Part shown: piece after piece, positions 1 through 9,092 of the stretch
Numbering within the stretch: position 1 is the stretch's first letter
Layout: every line of letters starts with the position of its first letter
NCBI RefSeq assembly: GCF_001294575.1
Contig: NZ_CP012676.1
Span: forward strand, 4,544,001-4,608,000
Direction: 5' to 3'
DNA: 64,000 nt
Source: Pseudomonas versuta
Lineage (GTDB): Bacteria > Pseudomonadota > Gammaproteobacteria > Pseudomonadales > Pseudomonadaceae
Notes under the pieces: generated by a model
The model's input: only the letters and a program-made list of their open reading frames with translations
What the model was told of the DNA's origin: nothing
Databases searched by the model: none
Position numbers and translations under genes: made by a program

Positions 1-475
1 AGCACTCAATGCCGCCTACTTGCTGGAAGTAGGTGAACTGCGTGACTTCCATACCGTTGAGCCAGATTTCCCAGCCCAGACCCCAGGCGCCCAGTGTCGG
101 CGATTCCCAGTTGTCTTCCACGAAACGGATGTCGTGCACCAGAGGATCCAGGCCGATGTGCTTCAGCGAGCCCAGGTACAGCTCCTGAAAGTTAGGCGGA
201 TTGGGCTTGAGAACTACCTGGAACTGGTAGTAATGCTGCAGACGGTTCGGGTTTTCGCCGTAGCGGCCGTCAGTCGGGCGACGACTGGGCTGCACATAAG
301 CGGCGTTCCAGGTTTCCGGGCCCAGAGAGCGCAGAAACGTGGCGGTATGGAATGTGCCGGCGCCCACTTCCATATCGTAGGGCTGAAGCACCACACAACC
401 TTGCTCGGCCCAGTATTGCTGGAGGGCGAGGATCAAGTCTTGGAAGGTACGCACTGCTGGCGTAGGCTGGCTCAC
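1..475 (-). CDS. glyQ: Glycyl-tRNA synthetase alpha subunit (partial, C-terminus outside window)
   Basis: Charges tRNA-Gly with glycine as the alpha chain of the alpha2beta2 bacterial enzyme, in the cytoplasm. About 158 N-terminal codons are visible. The start is a GTG at 475 ([16 protein letters not shown]), followed by the family blocks [14 protein letters not shown], the [20 protein letters not shown] stretch and [20 protein letters not shown]; the last of these runs into the window edge. It is transcribed away from the divergent tag gene; a TATACT -10 element lies about 40 bp upstream. The beta subunit glyS should follow off the left edge. Identification is firm; only the 3' end is missing. 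Confidence 0.96.
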   Translation of the reverse strand, partial: MSQPTPAVRTFQDLILALQQYWAEQGCVVLQPYDMEVGAGTFHTATFLRSLGPETWNAAYVQPSRRPTDGRYGENPNRLQHYYQFQVVLKPNPPNFQELYLGSLKHIGLDPLVHDIRFVEDNWESPTLGAWGLGWEIWLNGMEVTQFTYFQQVGGIEC

Positions 476-514
476 AAATTCACCTGTTTCTTGGGCTGCG
501 ATTTAAAGAGCGGG

Positions 515-520
515 AGTATA
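515..520 (-). promoter_or_regulatory. Probable -10 element for glyQ
   Basis: Read leftward, TATACT lies 40 nt upstream of the GTG start of glyQ in the 81-bp gap shared with tag. No convincing -35 hexamer is seen, so this is inferred from the -10 match and position only. Confidence 0.35.
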
Positions 521-556
521 CCCGATTCGGTCGCGCCTCCACCCCTTGGAGCCTAT

Positions 557-1114
557 ATGCCACGTTGTTTCTGGTGTCCAGAAGACCCGCTGTATGCGGC
601 GTACCACGATCAAGAGTGGGGCGTGCCGTTGCGCGATGCGCATGGGCTGTTCGAGTTGTTATTGCTCGAAGGGTTCCAGGCCGGTTTGTCCTGGATCACT
701 GTTCTGCGTAAACGCGAGCATTATCGCAAGGTCATGTTCGGCTTTGATGTGCAGCGACTGGCAGCCATGACTGACGCCGAAATCGAGACGTTGATGCTCG
801 ATCCGGGGATCATCCGCAACCGCCTGAAAATCACCGGGGCAAGGCGTAATGCCCGGGCCTGGCTGGCGCTGGATAACCCGGTCGAGTATTTGTGGTCGTT
901 TGTGGGGGGCCAACCCAGGATCAACCACTTCACTGAACGCCATGAGTTTCCGGCCGTTACGCCGCAGGCAGAAGCCATGAGCAAAGGCTTGAAAAAAGCC
1001 GGCTTCACGTTCGTCGGACCGACCATTTGTTATGCCTTCATGCAGGCCAGTGGCATGGTTATGGATCACGCCACCCATTGCGACCGCTACGCTGAGCTGG
1101 CGAACGCCGGTTAG
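557..1114 (+). CDS. tag: DNA-3-methyladenine glycosylase I
   Basis: Excises 3-methyladenine from alkylated DNA, the first step of base excision repair. The protein has 185 aa, the normal family size. The zinc-snap ligands are visible: Cys4 and His17 at the N-terminus, and His171/Cys175 in the C-terminal DHATHCD. The base-recognition segment around Glu38 reads LEGFQAGLSW. The ATG at 557 is chosen because a GGAG lies 8-12 nt upstream and the protein starts with the expected MPRCFWC; the open frame extends further upstream, but that part is antisense to glyQ. It is followed by a REP palindrome and then lpxL on the same strand. Confidence 0.96.
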   Translation: MPRCFWCPEDPLYAAYHDQEWGVPLRDAHGLFELLLLEGFQAGLSWITVLRKREHYRKVMFGFDVQRLAAMTDAEIETLMLDPGIIRNRLKITGARRNARAWLALDNPVEYLWSFVGGQPRINHFTERHEFPAVTPQAEAMSKGLKKAGFTFVGPTICYAFMQASGMVMDHATHCDRYAELANAG

Positions 1115-1133
1115 AATGCTGCCCAATACAGAC

Positions 1134-1163
1134 CTGTAGGAGCGAGCAAGCTCGCTCCTACAG
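1134..1163. repeat. REP palindrome (GTAGGAGCGAGC family)
   Basis: A perfect 14-bp inverted repeat, CTGTAGGAGCGAGC / GCTCGCTCCTACAG, with a 2-nt centre, between tag and lpxL. It is the simplest copy of the main REP family of this window. Confidence 0.9.
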
Positions 1164-1189
1164 AAAACGTTTTTTAAAGAGAAAACCCT

Positions 1190-2077
1190 GTGGAAAAGTT
1201 TAAAGGCGCCTTGCTGGTCGGGGCTCTACGGTTATTCGCCATGCTCCCGTGGAGCGCGGTTCAACGTGTCGGTTCCGCCATCGGCTGGCTGATGTGGAAA
1301 CTGCCCAATCGCTCGCGCGACGTGGTGCGCATCAATCTGGCCAAATGCTTCCCCGAGATGGACCCGATGGCCCGGGAGCAACTGGTGGGCCAAAGCCTCA
1401 AGGATATCGGTAAAAGCCTGACTGAGAGTGCCTGTGCATGGATATGGCCGGCCCAGCGCTCAATTGATCTGGTGCGTGAAGTCGAGGGTCTGGACGTGCT
1501 CAAGGAGGCCCTTGCCTCAGGTAAAGGCGTGGTCGGCATCACCAGTCACCTGGGCAACTGGGAAGTGCTCAACCACTTCTATTGCAGCCAGTGCAAACCG
1601 ATCATTTTTTACCGTCCGCCCAAGCTCAAGGCGGTTGACGAACTGTTGCGCAAACAGCGCGTGCAGCTGGGCAACCGCGTGGCGGCGTCGACCAAAGAAG
1701 GCATTTTGAGTGTCATCAAGGAAGTGCGCAAAGGTGGCCAGGTAGGCATTCCGGCCGACCCGGAGCCAGCCGAGTCGGCGGGTATTTTTGTGCCGTTTCT
1801 GGGCACCATGGCCCTGACCAGCAAGTTCGTACCGAACATGCTGGCGGGTGGCAAGGCGGTGGGCGTATTCCTGCATGCATTGCGTCTGCCGGACGGTTCG
1901 GGCTTCAAGGTGATTCTGGAAGCGGCTCCCGAGGCCATGTACAGCACCGACACTGAAACGTCATGCGCGGCCATGAGCAAGGTAGTGGAAAAGTATGTGC
2001 GGGCTTATCCGAGCCAGTACATGTGGAGCATGAAACGCTTCAAAAAGCGTCCGCCAGGCGAGGCGCGCTGGTACTAG
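1190..2077 (+). CDS. lpxL: Lipid A biosynthesis lauroyl acyltransferase (HtrB/LpxL family)
   Basis: Adds a secondary acyl chain to lipid A using acyl-ACP at the inner face of the cytoplasmic membrane. The 295-aa protein has a hydrophobic N-terminal anchor (about residues 8-36) and the LPLAT catalytic motif HX4E at His120-Glu125 (HLGNWE). A conserved substrate block GIPADPEP(A)ES lies near residue 187. The start is a GTG at 1190; no other initiator gives the MEKFKGALL start. Its position after glyQ-tag matches the htrB locus of P. aeruginosa. The preferred acyl chain (laurate or hydroxylaurate) cannot be told from sequence alone. Confidence 0.93.
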   Translation: MEKFKGALLVGALRLFAMLPWSAVQRVGSAIGWLMWKLPNRSRDVVRINLAKCFPEMDPMAREQLVGQSLKDIGKSLTESACAWIWPAQRSIDLVREVEGLDVLKEALASGKGVVGITSHLGNWEVLNHFYCSQCKPIIFYRPPKLKAVDELLRKQRVQLGNRVAASTKEGILSVIKEVRKGGQVGIPADPEPAESAGIFVPFLGTMALTSKFVPNMLAGGKAVGVFLHALRLPDGSGFKVILEAAPEAMYSTDTETSCAAMSKVVEKYVRAYPSQYMWSMKRFKKRPPGEARWY

Positions 2078-2104
2078 AAAGCCTTGTAGGAGCGAGCGAA
2101 ACTT

Positions 2105-2197
2105 TGTAGTCGCTGCCGCAGGCTGCGATAAGGTCCGCAGGACCTTCAAAAAGCAGGGTCGCTGCGCAACCCATCGCAGCCTGCGGCAGCGACTACA
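2105..2197. repeat. Long REP pair (GTAGTCGCTG family) with nested hairpin
   Basis: Two 25-bp arms, 2105-2129 and 2173-2197, are perfect inverted copies (TGTAGTCGCTGCCGCAGGCT...). The 43-nt loop contains a second 7-bp hairpin, AAGGTCC-GCA-GGACCTT, at 2130-2146. It sits between the convergent lpxL and TPR genes, where it may also end transcription. A fragment of the other REP family (GTAGGAGCGAGC) lies just left, near 2086. Confidence 0.85.
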
Positions 2198-2203
2198 GGC
2201 TTT

Positions 2204-2518
2204 TTAGCCAAGCTGTTTATCCAGCTTCTTCACAAACACGGTCATTTCTTTCTCGGCCTGTTTGTCACCATGGGCCCGGGCTGCCGCAAGCCCCTGTTCC
2301 CACGCCGTGCGCGCAGCATCGCGATCCCCCGCCGCCAGATGCGCCTTGCCCAGTAACTTCCAGGCTGCGGAATACTTGGGGTCGAACGCTACACAGCGCT
2401 GCAAATGCTCCGCAGCCCTGAGGTTATCCCCAAGGTCCAGATACCCCTTGCCCAGGCCGAAACGCAGCAGAGAGTTATCCACACCCTTGGCCAGCATTTT
2501 TTCCAGTGATTCGAGCAT
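2204..2518 (-). CDS. Tetratricopeptide-repeat protein
   Basis: A 104-aa cytoplasmic protein made largely of TPR helices: LLRFGLGKGYLDLGDNLRAA and SAAWKLLGKAHLAAGDRDAA are two successive repeat units spanning about residues 17-80, and a charged helix closes the protein. TPRs bind other proteins; the partner is unknown. Start ATG at 2518 has AAGGAG 10-15 nt upstream. It lies 10 bp downstream of trkA and is probably co-transcribed with it, which is suggestive but does not prove a link to potassium transport. Confidence 0.85.
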   Translation of the reverse strand: MLESLEKMLAKGVDNSLLRFGLGKGYLDLGDNLRAAEHLQRCVAFDPKYSAAWKLLGKAHLAAGDRDAARTAWEQGLAAARAHGDKQAEKEMTVFVKKLDKQLG

Positions 2519-2528
2519 CTCTGACTCC

Positions 2529-3905
2529 TTAGAAAAAACTCAGGCCCACGTGGAACAGTTTCTCCACGTCGCGGATATGCTTTTTATCCACAAGGAACAA
2601 AATCACGTGGTCCCCGGCGTTGATCACAGTGGCGTCGTGGGCAATCAGCACTTCTTCGTCGCGAATGATCGCGCCAATGGTGGTGCCCGGCGGCAGATGG
2701 ATTTCTCCTATCCGGCGACCGATCACTTTGCTCGACTTCGAATCGCCGTGGGCAATCGCTTCGATGGCTTCCGCCGCACCCCGGCGCAATGAGTGCACGC
2801 TGACAATGTCACCCCGACGCACGTGGGCCAGCAAGGTACCGATGGTCGCCAACTGCGGGCTGATGGCGATGTCGATTTCGCCCCCCTGGATCAAGTCCAC
2901 ATAGGCCGGGTTGTTGATGATGGTCATCACCTTCTTCGCGCCCAGGCGCTTGGCCAACAGCGAGGACATGATGTTGGCCTCGTCATCGTTGGTCAGGGCC
3001 AGGAACAGGTCGGCATCCGCGATGTTCTCTTCGAGCATCAAGTCGCGGTCCGAGGCACTGCCCTGCAGGACCACGGTGCTGTCCAGGTTGTCCGACAGAT
3101 AGCGGCAGCGTGCCGGATTCATTTCGATGATCTTGACCTGATAACGGCTTTCAATGGCCTCGGCCAGGCGCTCGCCGATCTGCCCGCCACCGGCGATGAC
3201 AATGCGTTTATAGCTTTCATCGAGGCGGCGCATTTCGCTCATCACTGCCCGAATGTTGGCCTTGGCGGCGATGAAAAACACTTCATCGTCAGCTTCAATC
3301 ACCGTATCGCCACGCGGAGTAATGGGCCTGTCACGTCGGAAAATGGCTGCTACCCGCGTATCCACATTCGGCATGTGCTCGCGTAGCTGGCGCAACTGCT
3401 GACCGATCAGAGGGCCGCCGTAGTAAGCCTTGACGGCTACCAGCTGGGCTTTGCCTTCGGCAAAATCGATAACCTGCAAAGCGCCGGGGTGTTCGATCAG
3501 ACGCTTGATGTAGTTGGTGACCACTTGCTCGGGGCTGATCAACACGTCCACCGGGATCGCATCGTTGTCGAACAGCTCGCCGCCGCGTGTCAGATAAGCT
3601 GCTTCACGCACGCGGGCTATTTTGGTCGGGGTGTGAAACAGGGTGTAGGCCACCTGGCACGCCACCATGTTGGTTTCGTCACTGTTGGTCACCGCCACCA
3701 GCATGTCAGCATCATCGGCACCGGCCTGACGTAGCACATTGGGCAGCGAGGCTCGGCCTTGCACAGTGCGAATGTCGAGACGATCGCCCAGGTCGCGCAG
3801 GCGGTCGCCGTCGGTGTCGACCACGGTAATGTCGTTGGCTTCGCTGGCCAGGTGCTCGGCCAGCGAGCCGCCGACCTGACCAGCGCCGAGGATGATGATT
3901 TTCAT
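2529..3905 (-). CDS. trkA: Trk system potassium uptake protein TrkA
   Basis: Peripheral NAD(H)-binding subunit that gates the TrkH/TrkG potassium channel from the cytoplasmic side. The 458-aa protein is the classic double unit: RCK-N domain at 1-120 with the Rossmann start [19 protein letters not shown], an RCK-C domain, then a second RCK-N from about 232 ([17 protein letters not shown]) and a second RCK-C to the end. It lies 19 bp downstream of rsmB in a leftward cluster fmt-rsmB-trkA-TPR, the same order as P. aeruginosa. The membrane subunit is not in the window. Confidence 0.96.
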   Translation of the reverse strand: MKIIILGAGQVGGSLAEHLASEANDITVVDTDGDRLRDLGDRLDIRTVQGRASLPNVLRQAGADDADMLVAVTNSDETNMVACQVAYTLFHTPTKIARVREAAYLTRGGELFDNDAIPVDVLISPEQVVTNYIKRLIEHPGALQVIDFAEGKAQLVAVKAYYGGPLIGQQLRQLREHMPNVDTRVAAIFRRDRPITPRGDTVIEADDEVFFIAAKANIRAVMSEMRRLDESYKRIVIAGGGQIGERLAEAIESRYQVKIIEMNPARCRYLSDNLDSTVVLQGSASDRDLMLEENIADADLFLALTNDDEANIMSSLLAKRLGAKKVMTIINNPAYVDLIQGGEIDIAISPQLATIGTLLAHVRRGDIVSVHSLRRGAAEAIEAIAHGDSKSSKVIGRRIGEIHLPPGTTIGAIIRDEEVLIAHDATVINAGDHVILFLVDKKHIRDVEKLFHVGLSFF

Positions 3906-3924
3906 GCCGTCAGTCCCTTGTCGA

Positions 3925-5235
3925 TTAGCCGCGGGCGGCTGCGATCTTGATCAATTTGGCGTAATAGAAGCCATCGTGTCCGCCTTCCTGGGCCAGTAAC
4001 TGGCGCCCGTGGGGCTGCTTGATGCCGAACTGGCCGGCGATATCCAGCTCGCGGGCACCCGGTGTACGGGCGAGGAACGCCTCGATCACTTCGGTATTCT
4101 CGGTCGGCAACGTCGAGCAGGTGGCGTAGAGCAAGATGCCACCGACTTCCAGGGTTGGCCACATCGCGTCCAGCAATTCGCCTTGCAGCGTGGCGAGTGC
4201 GCCAATATCGTCCGGCTGGCGGGTCAGCTTGATGTCCGGGTGACGACGAATCACCCCGGTCGCCGAGCACGGCGCATCGAGCAGAATGCGCTGGAAAGGC
4301 TTGCCGTCCCACCACGTGGCGGTGTCACGGCCATCGGCTGCAATCAGTTCGGCGCTCAGGCCCAGGCGCTCAAGGTTTTCCCGTACCCGTACCAGGCGTT
4401 TGGCTTCCAGATCGACCGCCACCACGCCGGCCAGTTTCGGCTCGACCTCAAGAATGTGGCAGGTCTTGCCGCCCGGGGCGCAACAGGCATCGAGCACCCG
4501 TTGGCCCGGCGCCAGATCCAGCAGGTCGGCGGCCAGTTGCGCGGCTTCGTCCTGAACGCTGATCCAGCCTTCGGCAAAGCCCGGCAGATTGCGCACATCG
4601 CAGGGTTCAGCCAGCACGATGCCGTCCTGGCTGAATACGCAGGGCCGGGCTTCGATACCGGCCTCGACCAGCAGTTGCAGGTAGGCATCGCGGGTTTTAT
4701 GGCGACGGTTGACCCGCAGAATCATCGGCGGATGAGCATTGTTGGCGGCGCAGATGGCTTCCCATTGTTCTGGCCAGAACGCTTTCAGGGATTTTTGCAG
4801 CCAGCGCGGGTGCGCGGTGCGCACTACCGGGTCGTGTTCCAGCTCGACCAGCAAGGCTTCGCTCTCGCGCTGTGCATTACGCAGCACCGCGTTGAGCAGG
4901 GCTTTGGCCCAGGGTTTTTTCAGCTTATCAGCGCAGCCCACGGTTTCGCCAATGGCGGCATGGGCCGGAATGCGGGTGTATAGCAGCTGATACAGACCCA
5001 CCAGCAGCAACGCCTCGACATCAGCGTCGGCGGCCTTGAACGGTTTTTGCAGCAGTTTGTTGGCCAGCGCCGACAAACGTGGTTGCCAACGGGCGGTACC
5101 GAATGCCAGATCCTGGGTCAGGCCGCGATCACGTGCCTCAACCTTGTCCAGTTGCAGAGGCAACGAGCTGTTGAGCGATGCTTTGCCGTTCAGGACTGCA
5201 GTCAGTGCCTTGGCGGCGGCCAGGCGAGGATTCAT
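3925..5235 (-). CDS. rsmB: 16S rRNA (cytosine-967-C5)-methyltransferase
   Basis: Methylates C967 of 16S rRNA with S-adenosylmethionine. The 436-aa protein has an N-terminal NusB-like RNA-binding domain (about 1-140) and a C-terminal Rossmann methyltransferase domain. Visible motifs are the SAM loop [11 protein letters not shown], the PCS motif in [17 protein letters not shown], and the catalytic cysteine in [16 protein letters not shown]. Its ATG overlaps the fmt stop codon (ATGA at 5232-5235), so the two are translationally coupled, as is usual for this pair. Confidence 0.96.
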   Translation of the reverse strand: MNPRLAAAKALTAVLNGKASLNSSLPLQLDKVEARDRGLTQDLAFGTARWQPRLSALANKLLQKPFKAADADVEALLLVGLYQLLYTRIPAHAAIGETVGCADKLKKPWAKALLNAVLRNAQRESEALLVELEHDPVVRTAHPRWLQKSLKAFWPEQWEAICAANNAHPPMILRVNRRHKTRDAYLQLLVEAGIEARPCVFSQDGIVLAEPCDVRNLPGFAEGWISVQDEAAQLAADLLDLAPGQRVLDACCAPGGKTCHILEVEPKLAGVVAVDLEAKRLVRVRENLERLGLSAELIAADGRDTATWWDGKPFQRILLDAPCSATGVIRRHPDIKLTRQPDDIGALATLQGELLDAMWPTLEVGGILLYATCSTLPTENTEVIEAFLARTPGARELDIAGQFGIKQPHGRQLLAQEGGHDGFYYAKLIKIAAARG

Positions 5236-6191
5236 TGCGCGTTTTCCGTTTGACCGAGGGTGATGCCGACGGCGAATTTCTCACGGCGACTGTTGAAAAA
5301 ATCGCTGAAGTTCAGCGCTTTTCCGCCGGGCAATTGCAAACGTGTCAGACACAACGAGCCCTCCCCGCAACCGACAATCAGACCGTCTTTGCTGGCCGCA
5401 AGGATCTGCCCAGGGGCGCCTTGTGCGTCAGCAACAGTAGCGGCCAGCACTTTGAGTGCTTCGCCATTGAGGGTGCTGTGGCAAATTGGCCAGGGGTTGA
5501 AGGCACGAACCAGACGCTCAAGCTCAATTGCCGGGCGGTTCCAGTGGATGCGCGCTTCATCTTTATTCAGCTTGTGGGCGTAGGTGGCCAGGCTGTCGTC
5601 CTGCACTTCACCTTGTAGCGTGCCTGCCGCCAGGCCTGCGATCGCTTCAATTACCGCTGGCGGGCCGAGCTCGGCCAGACGGTCATGCAGGCTGCCACCG
5701 GTGTCTTCGCCGGTGATTGGAGTCACGGCCTTGAGCAGCATCGGGCCGGTATCCAGACCCGCCTCCATGCGCATCACGGTCACGCCGCTTTCGCTATCGC
5801 CCGCCTCGATGGCGCGTTGAATCGGCGCGGCGCCGCGCCAGCGTGGCAACAAGGAAGCATGGCTGTTGATGCAACCCAGACGAGGAATATCCAGCACCAC
5901 TTGCGGCAGGATCAGGCCGTATGCAACCACCACCAGCAAGTCGGGCTTGAGTGCAGCGAGATCGGCTTGTGCCTCGGGAGCACGCAGTGTGGGCGGCTGC
6001 ATGACGACGATATTGTGTTCCAGCGCCAGTTGCTTGACCGGGCTTGGCATCAGCTTCTGCCCGCGCCCGGCCGGGCGATCCGGCTGGGTGTAGACCGCGA
6101 CGATCTCGTAAGGGCTGTCGAGCAGCGCCTTGAGGTGTTCCGCGGCGAATTCCGGGGTGCCGGCAAAGACGATGCGCAGTGGCTCAGTCAT
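5232..6191 (-). CDS. fmt: Methionyl-tRNA formyltransferase
   Basis: Formylates Met-tRNAfMet with 10-formyl-tetrahydrofolate so that it can start translation. The 319-aa protein shows the N-terminal Rossmann start [15 protein letters not shown], the folate and catalytic segment [21 protein letters not shown] (Asn/His of the formyltransferase centre), and the C-terminal OB-fold region with [12 protein letters not shown]. It is followed by rsmB with a 4-bp overlap. The def gene, whose product later removes the formyl group, lies 211 bp upstream in the same direction, separated by a REP pair. Confidence 0.97.
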   Translation of the reverse strand: MTEPLRIVFAGTPEFAAEHLKALLDSPYEIVAVYTQPDRPAGRGQKLMPSPVKQLALEHNIVVMQPPTLRAPEAQADLAALKPDLLVVVAYGLILPQVVLDIPRLGCINSHASLLPRWRGAAPIQRAIEAGDSESGVTVMRMEAGLDTGPMLLKAVTPITGEDTGGSLHDRLAELGPPAVIEAIAGLAAGTLQGEVQDDSLATYAHKLNKDEARIHWNRPAIELERLVRAFNPWPICHSTLNGEALKVLAATVADAQGAPGQILAASKDGLIVGCGEGSLCLTRLQLPGGKALNFSDFFNSRREKFAVGITLGQTENAQ

Positions 6192-6240
6192 GAATTACTC
6201 ACTTGGAATGGGGGGGCGGGAGTAATCCCGATAGATGCCT

Positions 6241-6383
6241 GTAGTCGCTGTCGAGGTACGAGGCTGCGATCAGGTTCGATGCAGCTCTCGTCAATCACTC
6301 AACCTCGGTATGCCAGGCACTTGGGAATAGCTGGCTTAACGGGCTCTGCCCGATCGCAGCCTTCGTGCCTCGGCAGCGACTTC
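6241..6383. repeat. REP pair between def and fmt
   Basis: Imperfect inverted arms at 6241-6271 (GTAGTCGCTGTCGAGGTACG...) and 6352-6383 (ending CTCGGCAGCGACTTC) belong to the GTAGTCGCTG family. An 80-nt central loop separates them. The pair fills most of the def-fmt gap. Confidence 0.75.
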
Positions 6384-6402
6384 AGAATTGAGATACGGAC
6401 TA

Positions 6403-6909
6403 TCAAGCGTTCTGGCGGTGCAGTTTTTCCAGCTTCTTCTTGATCCGGTCACGCTTGAGCGTAGACAGATAATCGACGAACAGCTTGCCATTGAGGTGGT
6501 CGCATTCGTGCTGGATACACACGGCCAACAGGCCTTCGGCGATCATTTCGAAAGGTTTGCCGTCACGGTCCAGCGCCTTGATTTTTACGCGCTGGGGACG
6601 GTCAACGTTTTCATAGTAGCCCGGTACCGAGAGGCAGCCTTCCTGATACTGGCCCATCTCATCGGTGAGCATTTCAATCTCGGGGTTGATCAACACCAGA
6701 GGTTCGCTGCGGTCTTCGCTCAGGTCCATGACGACGATGCGTTTATGCACGTTGACCTGAGTCGCGGCCAGGCCAATGCCCGGCGCCTCGTACATGGTTT
6801 CAAACATGTCATCGATCAACTGACGGACTTCGTCGTCCACAACCGCCACGGGTTTGGCGATGGTGCGCAGACGCGAGTCTGGGAATTCGAGGATGTTTAA
6901 AATAGCCAT
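6403..6909 (-). CDS. def: Peptide deformylase
   Basis: Fe2+/Zn2+ hydrolase that removes the formyl group from new proteins. The 168-aa protein has all three signature motifs: GIGLAATQV (about residue 45), EGCLSVPG (metal-ligand Cys) and QHECDHLNG (HEXXH, two His ligands). The ATG at 6909 ([14 protein letters not shown]) is chosen because it gives the usual family N-terminus; an in-frame TTG at 6942 would add 11 residues without homology. Neither start has a strong ribosome-binding site. It is divergent from dprA across a 396-bp gap in which relatives carry a LysM gene. Confidence 0.96.
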   Translation of the reverse strand: MAILNILEFPDSRLRTIAKPVAVVDDEVRQLIDDMFETMYEAPGIGLAATQVNVHKRIVVMDLSEDRSEPLVLINPEIEMLTDEMGQYQEGCLSVPGYYENVDRPQRVKIKALDRDGKPFEMIAEGLLAVCIQHECDHLNGKLFVDYLSTLKRDRIKKKLEKLHRQNA

Positions 6910-7305
6910 AAGTTTGATTGATGCACTGTGTGAAAGATTCAAAAACGGTTGTCAGGTGGTCCTGAGGACTTCGGGCAACCTGTGCAAAACGTCTCCTTCA
7001 GAGAGAGCCCGCTCGGGCTCTGGCGTTTCACGCGAACGCACATAATAAAGGGATTCAGCAACGGATGAAACGACTAGCTGCCGGGCTGCCCGTGACAAGT
7101 CAGGGTCGCGGGGTGTCGCAGTTTGAAACCTATGTCCGCAGCCTCGGCCAGGCACTTGGCTAAGATTGGGTTTGTACGCGTCATTTCAAGGACCAAGCAG
7201 CCGCTCAGTCCGGCCTTTTGCAGGATTCTCCCAACAACTTGTCAACAGACTTATCCACAGGTTGTGCCTTTCTTGAAAGCGCTGAAACAGATCAAGGATG
7301 ATCCC
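6910..7305. other. Gene-free stretch def-dprA; expected LysM gene absent
   Basis: In P. aeruginosa a LysM-domain protein gene lies here. No LysM motif is seen in any frame of this 396-bp stretch. It holds a perfect 8-bp hairpin at 7004-7021 (AGAGCCCG-CT-CGGGCTCT), a CATAAT sequence near 7041, a perfect DnaA box TTATCCACA at 7251-7259, and a 32-codon ORF at 7065-7163 (MKRLAAGLPV...) with no clear ribosome-binding site that is probably not a gene. Confidence 0.6.
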
Positions 7306-8403
7306 ATGCCGCTGTCTGAAATATCCCCTGCAGAACTGGAAGCCCGCCTGCGTCTGCATCTATTGCCCGAGGTCGGGCCCCGGCGTTATTACACCCTGCT
7401 CAGTGCGTTCGGTTCGGCCAGCTCGGCGCTTGCTGCTCCCGCCAGTGCATGGTGCGCACTGGGGCTGCCGGCAGCCTGCGCCCAGGCCAGGCGCAGCCCG
7501 CCAGTCCGTGAGGGTGCCAGCGCTGCATTGCGCTGGCTTGAGGGCTCCAGCCACCATGTGTTGCTACATGGCCAACCGGATTACCCGGCGTTATTGGCTG
7601 AGCTGGGCGATGCCCCGCCCTTGCTATTCGTGGCAGGAGACCCTTCCATTCTGGAAAAGCCGCAGTTGGCGATGGTCGGCAGCCGACGGGCCTCAAGGCC
7701 GGCTCTGGACACCGCCGCTGCCTTTTCCCGTTGCCTGGCCGGGGCCGGATTTGTGATAACCAGCGGGCTGGCAGTGGGTATCGATGGCGCGGCACATGAG
7801 GCGGCGCTGGGCATTGGCGGGCAGACCGTGGGTGTGCTTGGCACCGGTCTGCAAAAACTTTATCCACAGCGCCATCGCGCTCTGGCCGAGGCAATGATCG
7901 CCAGCGGCAGTGCAGTGGTTTCGGAGTTTCCTCTGGACGCCGGGCCGCAACCGGCCAACTTCCCGCGGCGCAACAGAATCATCAGCGGTTTGTCACTGGG
8001 CGTCCTGGTGGTCGAGGCCAGCGTTGCCAGCGGTTCGCTGATCACCGCCCGGCTGGCTGCCGAACAGGGGCGCGAGGTCTACGCGATACCGGGCTCCATT
8101 CACCATCCGGGCGCACGAGGGTGTCATCAACTGATTCGTGATGGCGCCACGCTGGTTGAAACCGTCGAGCACATTCTTGAAGGGCTGCGTGGCTGGCGCT
8201 CGATGCCTGTATCCACAGCAGGACTGTTTACGCCAAGTTGTCATCCGTTAGTGCAATTGTTGCAGGCAGCGCCTCATACCAGCGAAGCCCTGGTCAGCGC
8301 CAGCGGTTGGGACCTGCCCCGACTATTGGCCGCGCTGACCGAACTGGAGCTGGAGGGGCATGTGGTGCTGGAGGGGGGGCGTTGGTTTGCTCGCGCCAGC
8401 TAA
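7306..8403 (+). CDS. dprA: DNA-processing protein DprA (Smf)
   Basis: Binds incoming single-stranded DNA during natural transformation and loads RecA. The 365-aa protein has an N-terminal SAM-like region ([20 protein letters not shown]), a Rossmann core with MVGSRRAS, the [16 protein letters not shown] block and [12 protein letters not shown], and a C-terminal winged-helix region (about 300-365). The ATG at 7306 has AAGGAT 7-12 nt upstream and matches the family N-terminus; longer in-frame starts have no homology. tsaC follows after 35 bp, probably in one transcript. comM, a second transformation gene, is at 49.9 kb. Confidence 0.95.
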   Translation: MPLSEISPAELEARLRLHLLPEVGPRRYYTLLSAFGSASSALAAPASAWCALGLPAACAQARRSPPVREGASAALRWLEGSSHHVLLHGQPDYPALLAELGDAPPLLFVAGDPSILEKPQLAMVGSRRASRPALDTAAAFSRCLAGAGFVITSGLAVGIDGAAHEAALGIGGQTVGVLGTGLQKLYPQRHRALAEAMIASGSAVVSEFPLDAGPQPANFPRRNRIISGLSLGVLVVEASVASGSLITARLAAEQGREVYAIPGSIHHPGARGCHQLIRDGATLVETVEHILEGLRGWRSMPVSTAGLFTPSCHPLVQLLQAAPHTSEALVSASGWDLPRLLAALTELELEGHVVLEGGRWFARAS

Positions 8404-8438
8404 GTACACTGCGCACAGCACATATACGGAGACATTCA

Positions 8439-8996
8439 ATGATCAGCACCTGGCGCGTCCAGCAAGCGGCAAGAGCCATTCGCGCAGGCGCGGTGATTGC
8501 CTATCCAACCGAAGCTGTATGGGGTTTGGGGTGTGACCCGTGGGACGAAGAAGCGGTAGAGCGTTTGCTGGCGATCAAGTCGCGGCCTGTGGATAAAGGC
8601 CTGATTCTGGTGGCCGACAATATTCATCAGTTCGACTTTCTGTTCGAAGACTTCCCGCAGACATGGCTCGACCGCATGGCAAGTACCTGGCCGGGGCCCA
8701 ATACCTGGCTGGTACCGCATCAAGGCTTGTTGCCGCAATGGATCACCGGTGTTCACGACACCGTGGCCCTGCGTGTGAGCGATCATCCGCAGGTGCGCGA
8801 ATTGTGTTCGCTGGTGGGCCCGATTGTTTCGACATCGGCCAACCCGGCAGGATTGCCTGCAGCGCGCACGCGGCTGAAGGTTGAACAGTACTTTCGCGGG
8901 CAGATCGACTACGTACTGGGCGGCAATCTGGGCGGGCGGAAAAATCCGAGCCTGATCCGTGATTTGGCGACCGGCAAGGTAGTACGCCCGTCCTGA
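8439..8996 (+). CDS. tsaC: Threonylcarbamoyl-AMP synthase (Sua5/YciO/YrdC family)
   Basis: Makes threonylcarbamoyl-AMP from threonine, bicarbonate and ATP for the t6A modification at position 37 of ANN-decoding tRNAs. The 185-aa protein is the short TsaC form without a Sua5 domain. The YrdC signature [16 protein letters not shown] is near residue 20, with [13 protein letters not shown] and the conserved SANPAG(L)PAARTR downstream. The ATG at 8439 gives the normal start [11 protein letters not shown]; the longer frame runs into dprA and is rejected. It is likely co-transcribed with dprA. Confidence 0.95.
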   Translation: MISTWRVQQAARAIRAGAVIAYPTEAVWGLGCDPWDEEAVERLLAIKSRPVDKGLILVADNIHQFDFLFEDFPQTWLDRMASTWPGPNTWLVPHQGLLPQWITGVHDTVALRVSDHPQVRELCSLVGPIVSTSANPAGLPAARTRLKVEQYFRGQIDYVLGGNLGGRKNPSLIRDLATGKVVRPS

Positions 8997-9007
8997 TAAA
9001 CCTTTAC

Positions 9008-9080
9008 CTGTAGGAGCGAGCTTGCTCGCGAGCTCTGGGCGATTTCAAGGATAAGCTCGCGAGCAAGCTCGCTCCTACAG
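9008..9080. repeat. REP pair, perfect 27-bp arms
   Basis: Arms 9008-9034 and 9054-9080 are perfect inverted copies beginning CTGTAGGAGCGAGC, with a 19-nt loop. It lies between the convergent tsaC and qor genes and could stop transcription from both sides. Confidence 0.9.
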
Positions 9081-9092
9081 GAGTAGGGGGTA

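Noticed and set aside
20..556. N-terminal extension of the tag reading frame by 179 codons
   Set aside because: It is antisense to glyQ, has no homology, and the true Tag start at 557 has a ribosome-binding site and the zinc-ligand Cys4.
7065..7163. 32-codon ORF in the def-dprA gap as a remnant of the LysM gene
   Set aside because: No similarity to LysM repeats and no clear ribosome-binding site.
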